Source of the DNA: Actinoplanes liguriensis
GTDB taxonomy: Bacteria; Actinomycetota; Actinomycetes; Mycobacteriales; Micromonosporaceae
Direction: 5' to 3'
NCBI GenBank assembly: GCA_000715855.1
Contig: KL571242.1
Coordinates: 6,135 to 16,866 of the forward strand
DNA length: 10,732 nucleotides
Below, one piece after another: positions 1 through 8,023 of the stretch. The translations under genes and the position numbers were made by a program. The notes below the pieces were generated by a model. It was not told where the DNA came from. It did not search any database and worked only from the letters and a program-made list of their open reading frames with translations. How positions within the stretch are numbered: the first letter of the stretch is position 1; the number at the start of each line of letters is the position of its first letter.

Positions 1-843
1 GGCGGGCGCCGGCGGCGGACCGGGATGCGGTGGCTGCTCCGCCCCGGCGGCGAGCACCGACATCGAGGCCGCCTCCGGTGCCGGCCCGGACGGCTTCGAG
101 GCCATCTTGGCGCCCGGCTGCTGAGACGCGCGTTCCGCCTCGTGGGCCTCCTGGAGCGCGGTGAGCACCACCCCGACCAGCAGGTTCGTCAGCAGGTAGC
201 AGGCGGTGACCATGTAGGACACGTAGTAGAAGACCGCCCACTCGGTCACCTCCCGCCCGGCCTGGAGCGTGTCGGTGATCCCGTCCAGCGACAACAGCAG
301 GAACAGCGTCAGCATCGCCTGCCCCACCGTCCCGTACCGCTCCGGGAAGGCGTGCCCGAACATCATCCAGCCGAGCATCGCGTAGCCGTACAGCAGAAGC
401 ACCGTGACCAGCAGAAAACTCGCCAGCCCGGGAAGACTGCGCCGGATCCCGACGAGGATCACCCGCAGGCTCGGGAAGAGCCGGAACGTCCGGACGATCC
501 GGGCCAGCCGCAACAACCGCAGCAGCGTCACGTTCTCCCGGACGCCGGGCAGCAGCGGCGCCACCACGATCCCCAGATCGAACAGGTTCCACCGGTCCCG
601 GAAGAACCCGCCGGGCGCGGCCAGATGTGATCCGAACCGGACAAGCAACTCCAGCACGAACCCGGCCACACACAGGTACTCGACGGCCCGCAGCTCCGCG
701 CCGGCCGCCCGGACGACGGGCTCGTACGTCTCGAGCCCCAGCGTCGCCGCATTCACCATGATGACCGCGAACCCGGCCCCGTTGAACCAGGAAGCCTCCA
801 CCACCCGCGCACAGCGCGCGGCGATCCCCCGGGTGACGCTCAT
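1..843 (-). CDS. Voltage-gated-type ion channel (ion transporter family), C-terminus cut by window edge
   Basis: Membrane channel subunit of the bacterial six-helix voltage-gated cation channel type (NaChBac-like), expected to act as a homotetramer in the cytoplasmic membrane. Hydrophobic segments lie at about residues 22-38, 54-69, 85-100, 105-130 (S4), 141-163 (S5) and 203-230 (S6). S4 is textbook: arginines at every third position in LLRLLRLARIVRTFR (about 107-121). The pore loop (about 177-191) reads LTLFLLLSLDGITD, which aligns with the TLESW selectivity filter of bacterial sodium channels but has Asp for Glu and Ile for Trp. After S6 comes a Pro/Ala-rich tail that is still open at base 1, so at least 281 residues. 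Start ATG at 843 is preceded by GAGGGAG (856-862) at a suitable distance. It is transcribed alone, downstream of and co-directional with the RloB gene. The fold is secure; the ion carried is not. Confidence 0.9.
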   Translation of the reverse strand, partial: MSVTRGIAARCARVVEASWFNGAGFAVIMVNAATLGLETYEPVVRAAGAELRAVEYLCVAGFVLELLVRFGSHLAAPGGFFRDRWNLFDLGIVVAPLLPGVRENVTLLRLLRLARIVRTFRLFPSLRVILVGIRRSLPGLASFLLVTVLLLYGYAMLGWMMFGHAFPERYGTVGQAMLTLFLLLSLDGITDTLQAGREVTEWAVFYYVSYMVTACYLLTNLLVGVVLTALQEAHEAERASQQPGAKMASKPSGPAPEAASMSVLAAGAEQPPHPGPPPAPA

Positions 844-957
844 GATCGGTCGGTGCTCCCTCGGCCGAGCCGGCAACGACCAGACCCTATGCCAGTCAGC
901 ACCACGACGGACCAACCCCCCACCAGGTTCACTACCGGACACCACCCACCCGGGTGA

Positions 958-1089
958 TCATTCCGCGGTTCGCTCGACAGTCCGCAGAAACCTATACATT
1001 CCAGACGCTGGATTGTCCCCGGGAAACCGCGTCCCGTCCCTGGCATGGCGCCTCTCGAGCAGCTCCGCCCGCCGCGCGGCAACCCCCCC
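958..1089 (-). other. Displaced true C-terminus of RloB behind a 7-C homopolymer frameshift
   Basis: The run of seven C at 1083-1089 (seven G in the coding strand) is where the RloB frame breaks. Removing one base from the run gives PLRG followed by VAARRAELLERRHARDG (from 1083 down), then TRFPGDNPASGMYRFLR, ending at TGA 958-960. The DNP-S-x-M-Y pattern and helical ending are what RloB proteins carry at their C-terminus. The open frame instead gives compositionally odd sequence. Either the assembly carries a one-base homopolymer error or the gene is disrupted. Slippage on the run during expression is a less likely option. Confidence 0.8.
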
Positions 1090-1579
1090 GCAACGGCATG
1101 TAACCATCGGCGTCGATCGCCTTGCCCTTACGCCCGTCCAACTTGCGGCTCGCGCTCTCGGCCCCGCTGGTGTCCACGAACTGCGTGTGGTCCCGGTGAT
1201 GCAGGATCAGCCACAACTCGAAGCAGGGATTCGAGATCGCCAGCTCGATGCCGCCCCGCTTGGCCAGATCCACCGCTTCGACAAGGTGGGGATGATGCGT
1301 GGGCCATTCGACGTCGAAAAGGCACCAGCACTCGTCGACCTCGGGGTCCCTCTTCCGCTCCGCCGCCATCCTCACCAGCGTCATCGGCGTCCCCTGCTCG
1401 GGGTGGACCTGGATGTCGAGCGCGGTGTTGCGGAGAACGTGCGGCAGTCTCTTGAGTCCGTTGACGTAATCCGGCTCAGAGTTCTTTCCCTCGCAGAAGA
1501 CCACGATGGTACGCAGCAGGGGACGTGTTCCCGTGGCACGGCGAAGCGGTTTGCCGCGCCGGCGCCGCGCCGCGCTCAC
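992..1579 (-). CDS. rloB: RloB-family TOPRIM-like protein, frameshifted near its C-terminus
   Basis: Effector half of an RloA/RloB pair; RloB proteins are predicted TOPRIM-like nucleases. The family is recognised from VVFCEGKNSEPDY (residues 26-38, with Glu30 as the presumed metal ligand), CLFDVE (86-91; here Asp-x-Glu rather than Asp-x-Asp) and LAISNPCFELWLILHH (113-128). The GTG start at 1579 overlaps the stop of the upstream ATPase as GTGA, so translation is probably coupled. After residue about 164 the frame leaves the family pattern and runs on with Arg/Gly/Ala-rich sequence to a TAG at 992. The family-like ending lies in another frame (see the entry at 958-1089). As read, the protein is 195 residues with a nonsense tail; with one G fewer in the run it would be 206 residues. 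Family assignment is firm; whether the break is real is open. Confidence 0.85.
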   Translation of the reverse strand: MSAARRRRGKPLRRATGTRPLLRTIVVFCEGKNSEPDYVNGLKRLPHVLRNTALDIQVHPEQGTPMTLVRMAAERKRDPEVDECWCLFDVEWPTHHPHLVEAVDLAKRGGIELAISNPCFELWLILHHRDHTQFVDTSGAESASRKLDGRKGKAIDADGYMPLRGGCRAAGGAAREAPCQGRDAVSRGQSSVWNV

Positions 1580-2805
1580 CGGATCAGGCCCAGAGCTCGC
1601 AGGAAGAGCGCCTGGTCGACCTGGGGCAGGGCGCCGAACCGCCCGTGCAGGTAGGCGGACTCGAGATTCTGCGATTTGCGGACCCGTTCACCGGCGAACT
1701 CCGCCAGCGCCCCGAGCCGGGTCGATCCGTCCGGCCGTTTCTCGGTCAGCCAGACCTCGTCGCGATTGAGGTGGTTCAGCAGGCTGGTGTCGTGCGACGT
1801 GAAGACGAGCTGGGCGCCCTTCGGGTTGAGTGATCGATCGGCGAAGATCCGTAGCAACTCGGCTGAAAGCGTCGGATGCAGGCTGGCATCCAGCTCGTCG
1901 AGGAGCAGGAGCGACCCTCGTGCCAGGACCGCCAGAACCGGCTCTATCAGCTCCAGCCACGTCCGTGTCCCCTGTGACTCGGCGCGGAGATCGAACGGAA
2001 CGACGCCGTTCGCGGTCCTGTGCAGGAGCCGCACGCGGCGGTCGAGGAAGGAGGAGTGGCCGGGAGCCGGCGCTTCCCGTGCCGGCTCCGAGATCTCGAC
2101 ATCCTCGATGCCAAGATCCGCCATCCGCAGCATGGCCAGCGCTTTCTCCCTCTGCTCCGGCGGCTGGGAGGCGAGGAACGGACCCTGGTTGCTGAGGAGA
2201 TCCGGCCGCGTCGTCAGCGGCTCCCCCAGCGAGGTCCCGAAGGCCTGGATCTGTGTGATCTCGTCAGCGAACCGGGTCACCAGCGGCTCACCGAATCGGC
2301 GGGCCGCGGAGAGTGCCACCGTCCGGCGGGTCAACAGCTCCCGGGTCCCGGACAACGCGCCGAGCCCACGCTGCAGCTTGAGGTCGTCGCCCGCCCGCTC
2401 GAAGACGCGCCGTCGTTTCTTCTCGGGGTAGTGGAACAGGGCCTCGTAGTGGATCCGCTCCGCGTCGACCTCCAGGAGGTATTCGAACCGGACGCCGTCG
2501 ATCACGGCCTCGAAGACGAACTCGCTGGCCGGTGGCTCGACGGCGAAGGCGAACGGCTCCACCGGAATGAGCAGGTCCCAGGATCGGAGTGACTCCCGCA
2601 CCGCGTCGCTCAGCCAGCTCAAGGCGGAGAGGACGTTCGACTTGCCGGAGGCGTTGGGCCCGTAGATCGCGGCGCGCGTCAGCAGGCTCTCGCCCAGCAT
2701 CGGCTGGTCGCGCGCCGCGTCCCGATCACGGTCGACGGCCACCATCGACAGCTCGACCGGCTCCGCAATCGATCGGTGGTGGGACGCCTCGAACCGAATC
2801 AGCAC
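1576..2805 (-). CDS. rloA: RloA-like AAA/ABC-type ATPase (AbiL-type defence)
   Basis: Soluble ATPase of the AAA_15/AAA_21 (COG1106, RloA) type, related to SMC/OLD-like ATPases. Walker A is GPNASGKS (residues 49-56), near the N-terminus after LIRFEASHHRSI. An ESQGTRTW segment (276-283) fits the signature region, Walker B is LLLLDELDASLHP (299-311), and the switch histidine is in FTSHDTSLL (335-343). The C-terminal LESAYLHGRFGALP (381-394) is typical of RloA proteins. Paired with RloB through a 4-bp overlap, this is the gene order of AbiL-type abortive infection systems, where the ATPase is thought to sense or gate and the TOPRIM-like partner to act. Start is GTG 2805; no Shine-Dalgarno is visible, in keeping with the leaderless promoter proposed just upstream. 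At 409 residues it is of normal length, intact, with all nucleotide-binding motifs present. The role in defence is inferred from family and pairing. Confidence 0.88.
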   Translation of the reverse strand: MLIRFEASHHRSIAEPVELSMVAVDRDRDAARDQPMLGESLLTRAAIYGPNASGKSNVLSALSWLSDAVRESLRSWDLLIPVEPFAFAVEPPASEFVFEAVIDGVRFEYLLEVDAERIHYEALFHYPEKKRRRVFERAGDDLKLQRGLGALSGTRELLTRRTVALSAARRFGEPLVTRFADEITQIQAFGTSLGEPLTTRPDLLSNQGPFLASQPPEQREKALAMLRMADLGIEDVEISEPAREAPAPGHSSFLDRRVRLLHRTANGVVPFDLRAESQGTRTWLELIEPVLAVLARGSLLLLDELDASLHPTLSAELLRIFADRSLNPKGAQLVFTSHDTSLLNHLNRDEVWLTEKRPDGSTRLGALAEFAGERVRKSQNLESAYLHGRFGALPQVDQALFLRALGLIR

Positions 2806-2839
2806 GCCACCACTGTAGCGACATCAAGGATGTCGACAA
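2806..2839 (-). promoter_or_regulatory. Putative leaderless promoter of the RloA/RloB operon
   Basis: Reading the minus strand, TTGTCG (2834-2839) and TACAGT (2812-2817) are separated by 16 bp. Six bases further on lies the GTG start codon (2805), exactly where transcription would begin. Absence of a ribosome-binding site ahead of that GTG supports a leaderless transcript, a common arrangement in actinomycetes. Based on motif match only. Confidence 0.45.
2820..2834. promoter_or_regulatory. Palindrome between -35 and -10, candidate operator
   Basis: GACATC-AAG-GATGTC is a perfect 6-bp inverted repeat with a 3-base centre, followed at once by the self-complementary TGTCGACA (2831-2838). It fills most of the spacer of the proposed RloA promoter, so a protein bound there would block RNA polymerase. 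No regulator gene in the window is an obvious partner. Confidence 0.4.
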
Positions 2840-2868
2840 AGCCGGGTTTTCATCCGATCCTGGCAAAA

Positions 2869-3549
2869 TTATGCGGTTGCTGACGCCATAGCGGCAATCT
2901 TCTCCCGGAGGTCGTCGAGGTTGCCGATCAGGTGTTCAGGGGTGGGGGTGCGCCACATGTCGACGTAGCGGGCGGCCACCGCGGGAAGATCGGTTTCGGT
3001 CAGGGCGGTGGCGATGGTGACGGCGCCGACGTGGACTCCGCGGGGGGCCAGCTGGTCGTGGAGGGAGAGGGACCAGTTGCGCAGGGCGGCCATCGCCAGG
3101 CCGGCGCTGCCCAGGAACGAGATCGGGAGGATCGACGAGGCGCCGGTGGTGAAGATCAGGGTGCCGGCGCCGCGCGCGAGCATCGCCGGCAGGACGACCT
3201 CGGTGGCGGTGATCGCGCCGAGCACGTTCAGCTCGAACTGGGCGGTGGCCGAGTCCACCGTGGTGTCCAGGGCCGGGGTGATCGGGGCGCCCTGCGGGCC
3301 GGGACTGTACTCCAGGACGTCGACCGGGCCGACCGCCTCCAGCGCCGTGCGGAGAGCGGCCCGGTCGCGGATGTCGGCGGGGTGGGCGGAAGCGGTCACA
3401 CCCTCGGCCTTCAGGGTGGCGACGTCCGCGGTGAGGCGGGCGGCGTCGCGGGCGATCAGGCCGATGTGGAAGCCTTCGCGGCCGAAGGCGCGGGCCAGGG
3501 CCAGGCCGAGTCCGGGGCCGGCGCCGACCACGGCGATCGTCGGGGACAT
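2869..3549 (-). CDS. SDR-fold NAD(P)-binding protein lacking the Tyr/Lys catalytic pair
   Basis: Short-chain dehydrogenase/reductase-type Rossmann protein of 226 residues, cytoplasmic. The dinucleotide-binding glycine motif GAGPGLG is at 9-15 and LIARD (31-35) follows strand 2. ADIRD (58-62) sits where the adenine-contacting Asp usually lies, and NVLG (108-111) matches the conserved Asn of helix 4. Ser138/139 sit at the catalytic serine position. The usual YxxxK is missing: there is no Tyr or Lys at all between residues 139 and 170, and the segment reads GSAGLAMAALRNW. The NNAG motif is also replaced, by EYSPGP (80-85). It could still bind NAD(P) and act as an unusual reductase or a redox sensor. 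The ATG at 3549 has a strong GGAGG (3556-3560) ahead of it. It is divergent from an HxlR regulator, which suggests the regulator controls it. Substrate unknown. Confidence 0.82.
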   Translation of the reverse strand: MSPTIAVVGAGPGLGLALARAFGREGFHIGLIARDAARLTADVATLKAEGVTASAHPADIRDRAALRTALEAVGPVDVLEYSPGPQGAPITPALDTTVDSATAQFELNVLGAITATEVVLPAMLARGAGTLIFTTGASSILPISFLGSAGLAMAALRNWSLSLHDQLAPRGVHVGAVTIATALTETDLPAVAARYVDMWRTPTPEHLIGNLDDLREKIAAMASATA

Positions 3550-3568
3550 GGGAAACCTCCGAGCTAGC

Positions 3569-3584
3569 GGTTACTTTTAGTGCC
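3569..3584. promoter_or_regulatory. Imperfect inverted repeat in the SDR/HxlR gap, candidate HxlR operator
   Basis: GGTTACTTTTAGTGCC has ACT and AGT arms around TTT, extended imperfectly outward to GG and CC. It is an A/T-rich island in otherwise GC-rich DNA, 20-35 bp before the SDR start codon and on the minus strand overlapping a possible TAAAAG -10 element. HxlR proteins commonly bind such short inverted repeats beside divergently transcribed oxidoreductase genes. Motif-level inference only. Confidence 0.35.
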
Positions 3585-3633
3585 GTGCCTGATGCTCTGC
3601 CAGCGGCGGAGACGGCACAAGAACGCAAGAAAA

Positions 3634-3655
3634 GGTGCGTCACGCACCCGGAGGT
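3634..3655 (+). promoter_or_regulatory. Perfect palindrome abutting the ribosome-binding site of the HxlR gene
   Basis: GGTGCGT-C-ACGCACC (3634-3648) is a perfect 7-bp inverted repeat with one central base. It is followed after one base by the Shine-Dalgarno GGAGGT (3650-3655), which lies 5 bases before ATG 3661. The position suits an autoregulatory operator. With a one-base centre it is a poor RNA hairpin, so a DNA site is the better reading. Confidence 0.4.
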
Positions 3656-3660
3656 AACCG

Positions 3661-4013
3661 ATGTTCGAGACGGCCGACCCGGAGACCTGCACGCGGGTGC
3701 TCAAGGTGCTGGCGCTGGTCGGCGACAAGTGGAGCCTGCTGGTGATCGGGCATCTCGGCGACGGGCCGGTCCGGTTCGGCGCGCTGCAGCGGGCGGTCAC
3801 CGGGATCTCGCACCGGATGCTCACCGTGACGCTGCGCGGGTTGGAGCGGGACGGCCTGGTCTCACGGACCGTCCACCCCACCGTCCCGCCGAAGGTGGAG
3901 TACCGGCTCACCGAGCTCGGGCAGACCCTGGTGCCGCCGGTGCGGGCACTCGGCGAGTGGGCGTGGAAACACCTGGACGAGATCGCGGCGAGCCAGGACC
4001 GGTACGGGAAGGG

Positions 4014-4017
<4 letters not shown>
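3661..4017 (+). CDS. HxlR-family winged-helix transcriptional regulator
   Basis: Single-domain DNA-binding regulator of 118 residues, the normal length for the HxlR (DUF24) family. Diagnostic segments are LVGDKWSLLVIGHL (19-32), the Gly-Pro-x-Arg-Phe turn GPVRFGALQR (35-44), the recognition region GISHRMLTVTLRGLERDGLV (48-67) and the wing VPPKVEYRLTELG (75-87). A lone cysteine at residue 10 corresponds to the N-terminal Cys that serves as a thiol switch in redox- or electrophile-sensing members such as YodB and HypR. Divergence from an NAD(P)-binding SDR gene fits such a role, but this is inference. The start is fixed by GGAGGT five bases upstream. Its TAG stop overlaps the convergent GH15 gene's TAG in the shared tetranucleotide CTAG (4014-4017). 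Confidence 0.93.
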
Positions 4018-5819
<1,802 letters not shown>

Positions 5820-5847
5820 ACCTCAGCTTGTACCCCCGCGGGACGAC

Positions 5848-5886
5848 AAAAAACCGCCGCCGGGGGCTGTGCGCCCCCGGCGGCGG
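5848..5886 (-). terminator. Intrinsic terminator of the 2-MIB operon
   Basis: On the minus strand a perfect 14-bp GC stem (5854-5867 paired with 5873-5886) closes a 5-base loop and is followed by six T (5848-5853). It begins 18 bases after the methyltransferase stop codon. The plus-strand side has no T run, so it is directional. It also insulates the GH15 gene, whose own promoter must then lie in the short stretch 5820-5850 or further inside its coding region. Confidence 0.92.
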
Positions 5887-5904
5887 CAATTCCGACCGGG
5901 CTGG

Positions 5905-6759
5905 TCAGACCCGGTCGGCGGCGATCAGGAGGTAGTGGAAACTACCCTCCTTGTACGCCGTCAGGAAAGCCTCCTCGATCCCGGTCGCCACTTCGGACCG
6001 GGCACGCATCTCCCAGTACGGAATGGTCGCCGCGGTCAGGTCGACCACGTTGATCGGGACGAGATCGTGGGCCGCGAGCGCCTTGAAGTAGTCGCTGCGC
6101 GGGTGGATGTCGCACGTGTAGTGCTCGTTGATCTTGCTGACCGACTTGGAGCGCCGGCCGGTCACGTCGTTCGCGCAGCCGGTGATGCAGACGTACCGGC
6201 CGCCGAAGCGGAGCATCCGGGCGAATTCCGCGTAGAGCTCGTAGAGGTCGACGTACATCGTCGTCTCGTTCGTCCAGATCGCCTGCCGCGACCCGGTCTC
6301 GATGCCGGACTGCAGCATGTTCCGGAAGTGGAACGTGACCTGGTCGGCGACCCCGCGGAGGGCGGCCTGCTCGTTGGCGAACCCGACCTGGTACTCGGAG
6401 ATCGACACCCCGTCGACCCGGCAGCCGAACCGCGCGTTCGCCATGATGCTGGTGCCGCCGCGACCGGAGCCGCCGTCGAGCAGCGCGTCGGTCGGCCTGA
6501 TCGGCCCGAGGTGGTCGAGCAGCACGTCGGCCTGTGCGCTCTCCAGGCGGTGCAGCTCCGCGATGATGCGCTGCTCACGGGTCTCGGCCGGCCCGTCGAG
6601 GACACCCCAGTCCGGCTCGCCGACGCCGTAGTGGTGGTGGTAGAGCCCGTCGACCTCACCGAGCCGGAGGTTGACCGGGTCGACCCGGTTGGTGTTCCAG
6701 TAGTCGGCCACCGAGCGCTCGAAGTCGGTGCGCAGCGGGGAGATGGCGGTCGTCGTCAT
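5905..6759 (-). CDS. gppmt: Geranyl diphosphate 2-C-methyltransferase
   Basis: S-adenosylmethionine-dependent C-methyltransferase that converts geranyl diphosphate to (E)-2-methyl-geranyl diphosphate, the C11 substrate of the adjacent cyclase. 284 residues. Family marks are YHHHYGVGEPDW (40-51), SAM motif I LLDGGSGRGGTS (93-104), NETTMYVDLYELYAEFARML (164-183), GGRYVCITGCAND (186-198) and INEHYTCDIHPRSDYFKAL (210-228). The start is ATG 6759 and not the longer open frame up to 6807: AAGGAG (6768-6773) lies 8 bases upstream, and this start overlaps the cyclase stop as ATGA, the usual coupling signal. It is the last gene of the operon, followed by the terminator at 5848-5886. The mixture of motifs is specific to GPP methyltransferases, so the call is strong. 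Confidence 0.95.
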   Translation of the reverse strand: MTTTAISPLRTDFERSVADYWNTNRVDPVNLRLGEVDGLYHHHYGVGEPDWGVLDGPAETREQRIIAELHRLESAQADVLLDHLGPIRPTDALLDGGSGRGGTSIMANARFGCRVDGVSISEYQVGFANEQAALRGVADQVTFHFRNMLQSGIETGSRQAIWTNETTMYVDLYELYAEFARMLRFGGRYVCITGCANDVTGRRSKSVSKINEHYTCDIHPRSDYFKALAAHDLVPINVVDLTAATIPYWEMRARSEVATGIEEAFLTAYKEGSFHYLLIAADRV

Positions 6760-8021
6760 GACTTTTTCTCCTTGGAATCGTGATAGCGGCCGCTGGTCGC
6801 GTGCCACTCCCTGCTGCCGCCCAGATACGCCCAGGTGTCGGCGAGGAAGCGGCGCAGGGCAGGTGATCCGGTCGCGCTCAGCAGCGCGGCCTGGTTCATG
6901 AACGTCTCCATCAACTCGTTGTGGATCTCCACCGTGCGGAGCACCGCTTGCCGGTGAGTGAGCTTGTCCTCGGCGACGAGCACGTTCGGCAGGTTGTGAT
7001 CAGTCTCGGACTCGTTCTTCCCGGAGTAGAGGTCATTGATCAGCACGGCGGCGTTGCCGGCCGTCGTGAACGCCGCGCGGACCCCCGGGTGGTAGAACTC
7101 GTCGGGCGGCAGCTCGTACCCGCCCAGCACGTCCATCAGGATCATCGGCGGCAGGTAGCTGTTGAGGTGTCGCTGGACCAGGTACTCCCAGACCGGCGGG
7201 GTGCGGCGGTTGTTGTGCCAGTCCGCCTCCTCGTTCCAGGCCAGGAACAGGATCGCCATCTGGTGCCGGAAACGCCCCATCTGCGCGATGCTCGCGTACC
7301 GGGCCAGGTGTTCCATGGCGGTGCGGAACGCCTCGGAGATCGGCTGGAGCTCGTGGTGCGCGTCCTTCTGGGCCGCGTACTTGCGGGGCAGCGACGCCGG
7401 GTCGACCACCGCGTAGAGGTTGGCCAGCCGCGAGCCGACCACCGTCGGATCGGCGCCCAGCGACACCTCGTCCACGTAGTAGTCGTCCGCCGCCCACTCC
7501 GCGACCAGGCATTTCGTCGCGGCGAGCAGCCGGTCCGGGTCGCTGGTGCCCGGGTGCGCGAGCATCATGTAACGGCCGAAGTTCGCCTCGCGCAGCTTGT
7601 CGAGCCGGCCGGGATAGATCCCGATCTCCTCGGCCCACGCCAGCATCGCCTCGTTGACCTGCTCACCGAGCGCGCGGTCGTCCCGCAGCGGCCCGGGGCA
7701 GAAGAGCCGAGGCTCCCCCGTGGCCTCCGGTTTCGGCGCCGGCCGGAAAGCGCGGGCGGCCGAGGTGCCGAGCCCTTTCAGATCAAGATCAAATTTCCGC
7801 CGTACGTCGTGAGGAGCGCGACCGCCTCCGGTCACGCCGTGCGGCGCGCGGCTGACCCCGGTCACGCCGTGCGGCGCGTGGCTGACCCCGGTCACGCCGT
7901 TCGTCGGCGCGGCGGTGATCACGGCGCTCAGATCAGCGGACGGCGCGTGGTCGAAATCGGACAGAATCGCGCGTCCGAGCTCGCGCAACGACGGCTCGGG
8001 CGCCAGCAGTGTGCCGGCCAT
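6756..8021 (-). CDS. tpc: 2-methylisoborneol synthase (class I terpene cyclase), encapsulin cargo
   Basis: Cyclises 2-methyl-geranyl diphosphate to 2-methylisoborneol; 421 residues. Class I metal motifs are DDYYVDE (179-185) and NDLYSGKNE (329-337). VWEYLVQRHLNSYLPP (277-292) and GGYELPPDEF (300-309) are typical of 2-MIB synthases, and the chain ends with REWHATSGRYHD (404-415). The first 110 residues are low-complexity and presumably disordered, as in Streptomyces synthases, where this part loads the enzyme into the encapsulin shell. It contains three consecutive 10-residue repeats (41-70), then FDLDLKGLGTSAARAF (77-92), which resembles a conserved piece of that segment. ATG 8021 lies 2 bases after the encapsulin stop without a clear Shine-Dalgarno, so translation is likely coupled. 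2-methylenebornane, made by a close relative of this family, is an alternative product that sequence cannot exclude. Confidence 0.93.
   Translation of the reverse strand: MAGTLLAPEPSLRELGRAILSDFDHAPSADLSAVITAAPTNGVTGVSHAPHGVTGVSRAPHGVTGGGRAPHDVRRKFDLDLKGLGTSAARAFRPAPKPEATGEPRLFCPGPLRDDRALGEQVNEAMLAWAEEIGIYPGRLDKLREANFGRYMMLAHPGTSDPDRLLAATKCLVAEWAADDYYVDEVSLGADPTVVGSRLANLYAVVDPASLPRKYAAQKDAHHELQPISEAFRTAMEHLARYASIAQMGRFRHQMAILFLAWNEEADWHNNRRTPPVWEYLVQRHLNSYLPPMILMDVLGGYELPPDEFYHPGVRAAFTTAGNAAVLINDLYSGKNESETDHNLPNVLVAEDKLTHRQAVLRTVEIHNELMETFMNQAALLSATGSPALRRFLADTWAYLGGSREWHATSGRYHDSKEKKS
7801..7920. repeat. 30-bp tandem repeat coding a 10-residue repeat in the cyclase N-terminus
   Basis: Units 7831-7860 and 7861-7890 differ at a single base of 30. 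The next unit (7891-7920) keeps the first 10 bases and then diverges, and the preceding one (7801-7830) matches at roughly 20 of 30. In the protein this gives NGVTGVSHAP, HGVTGVSRAP and HGVTGGGRAP (41-70) followed by HDV. The period is a multiple of three, so copy number can change without breaking the frame. The near identity of the two central units points to recent duplication. Confidence 0.9.
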
Positions 8022-8023
8022 GA

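Noticed and set aside
947..956. Self-complementary CACCCGGGTG just after the RloB stop, considered as a terminator.
   Set aside because: It has no loop and no T run; such short GC palindromes are expected by chance in this composition.
840..1082. Minus-strand open frame of 80 codons over the RloB tail and the gap upstream of the channel gene.
   Set aside because: It is the third frame over the RloB C-terminus, gives Arg/Gly-rich sequence and matches nothing; the family ending lies in the frame that stops at 958.
6760..6807. Upstream extension of the methyltransferase by 16 residues.
   Set aside because: It would overlap the cyclase by about 50 bp and has no ribosome-binding site, whereas the ATG at 6759 has AAGGAG at 8 bases and the standard ATGA overlap.
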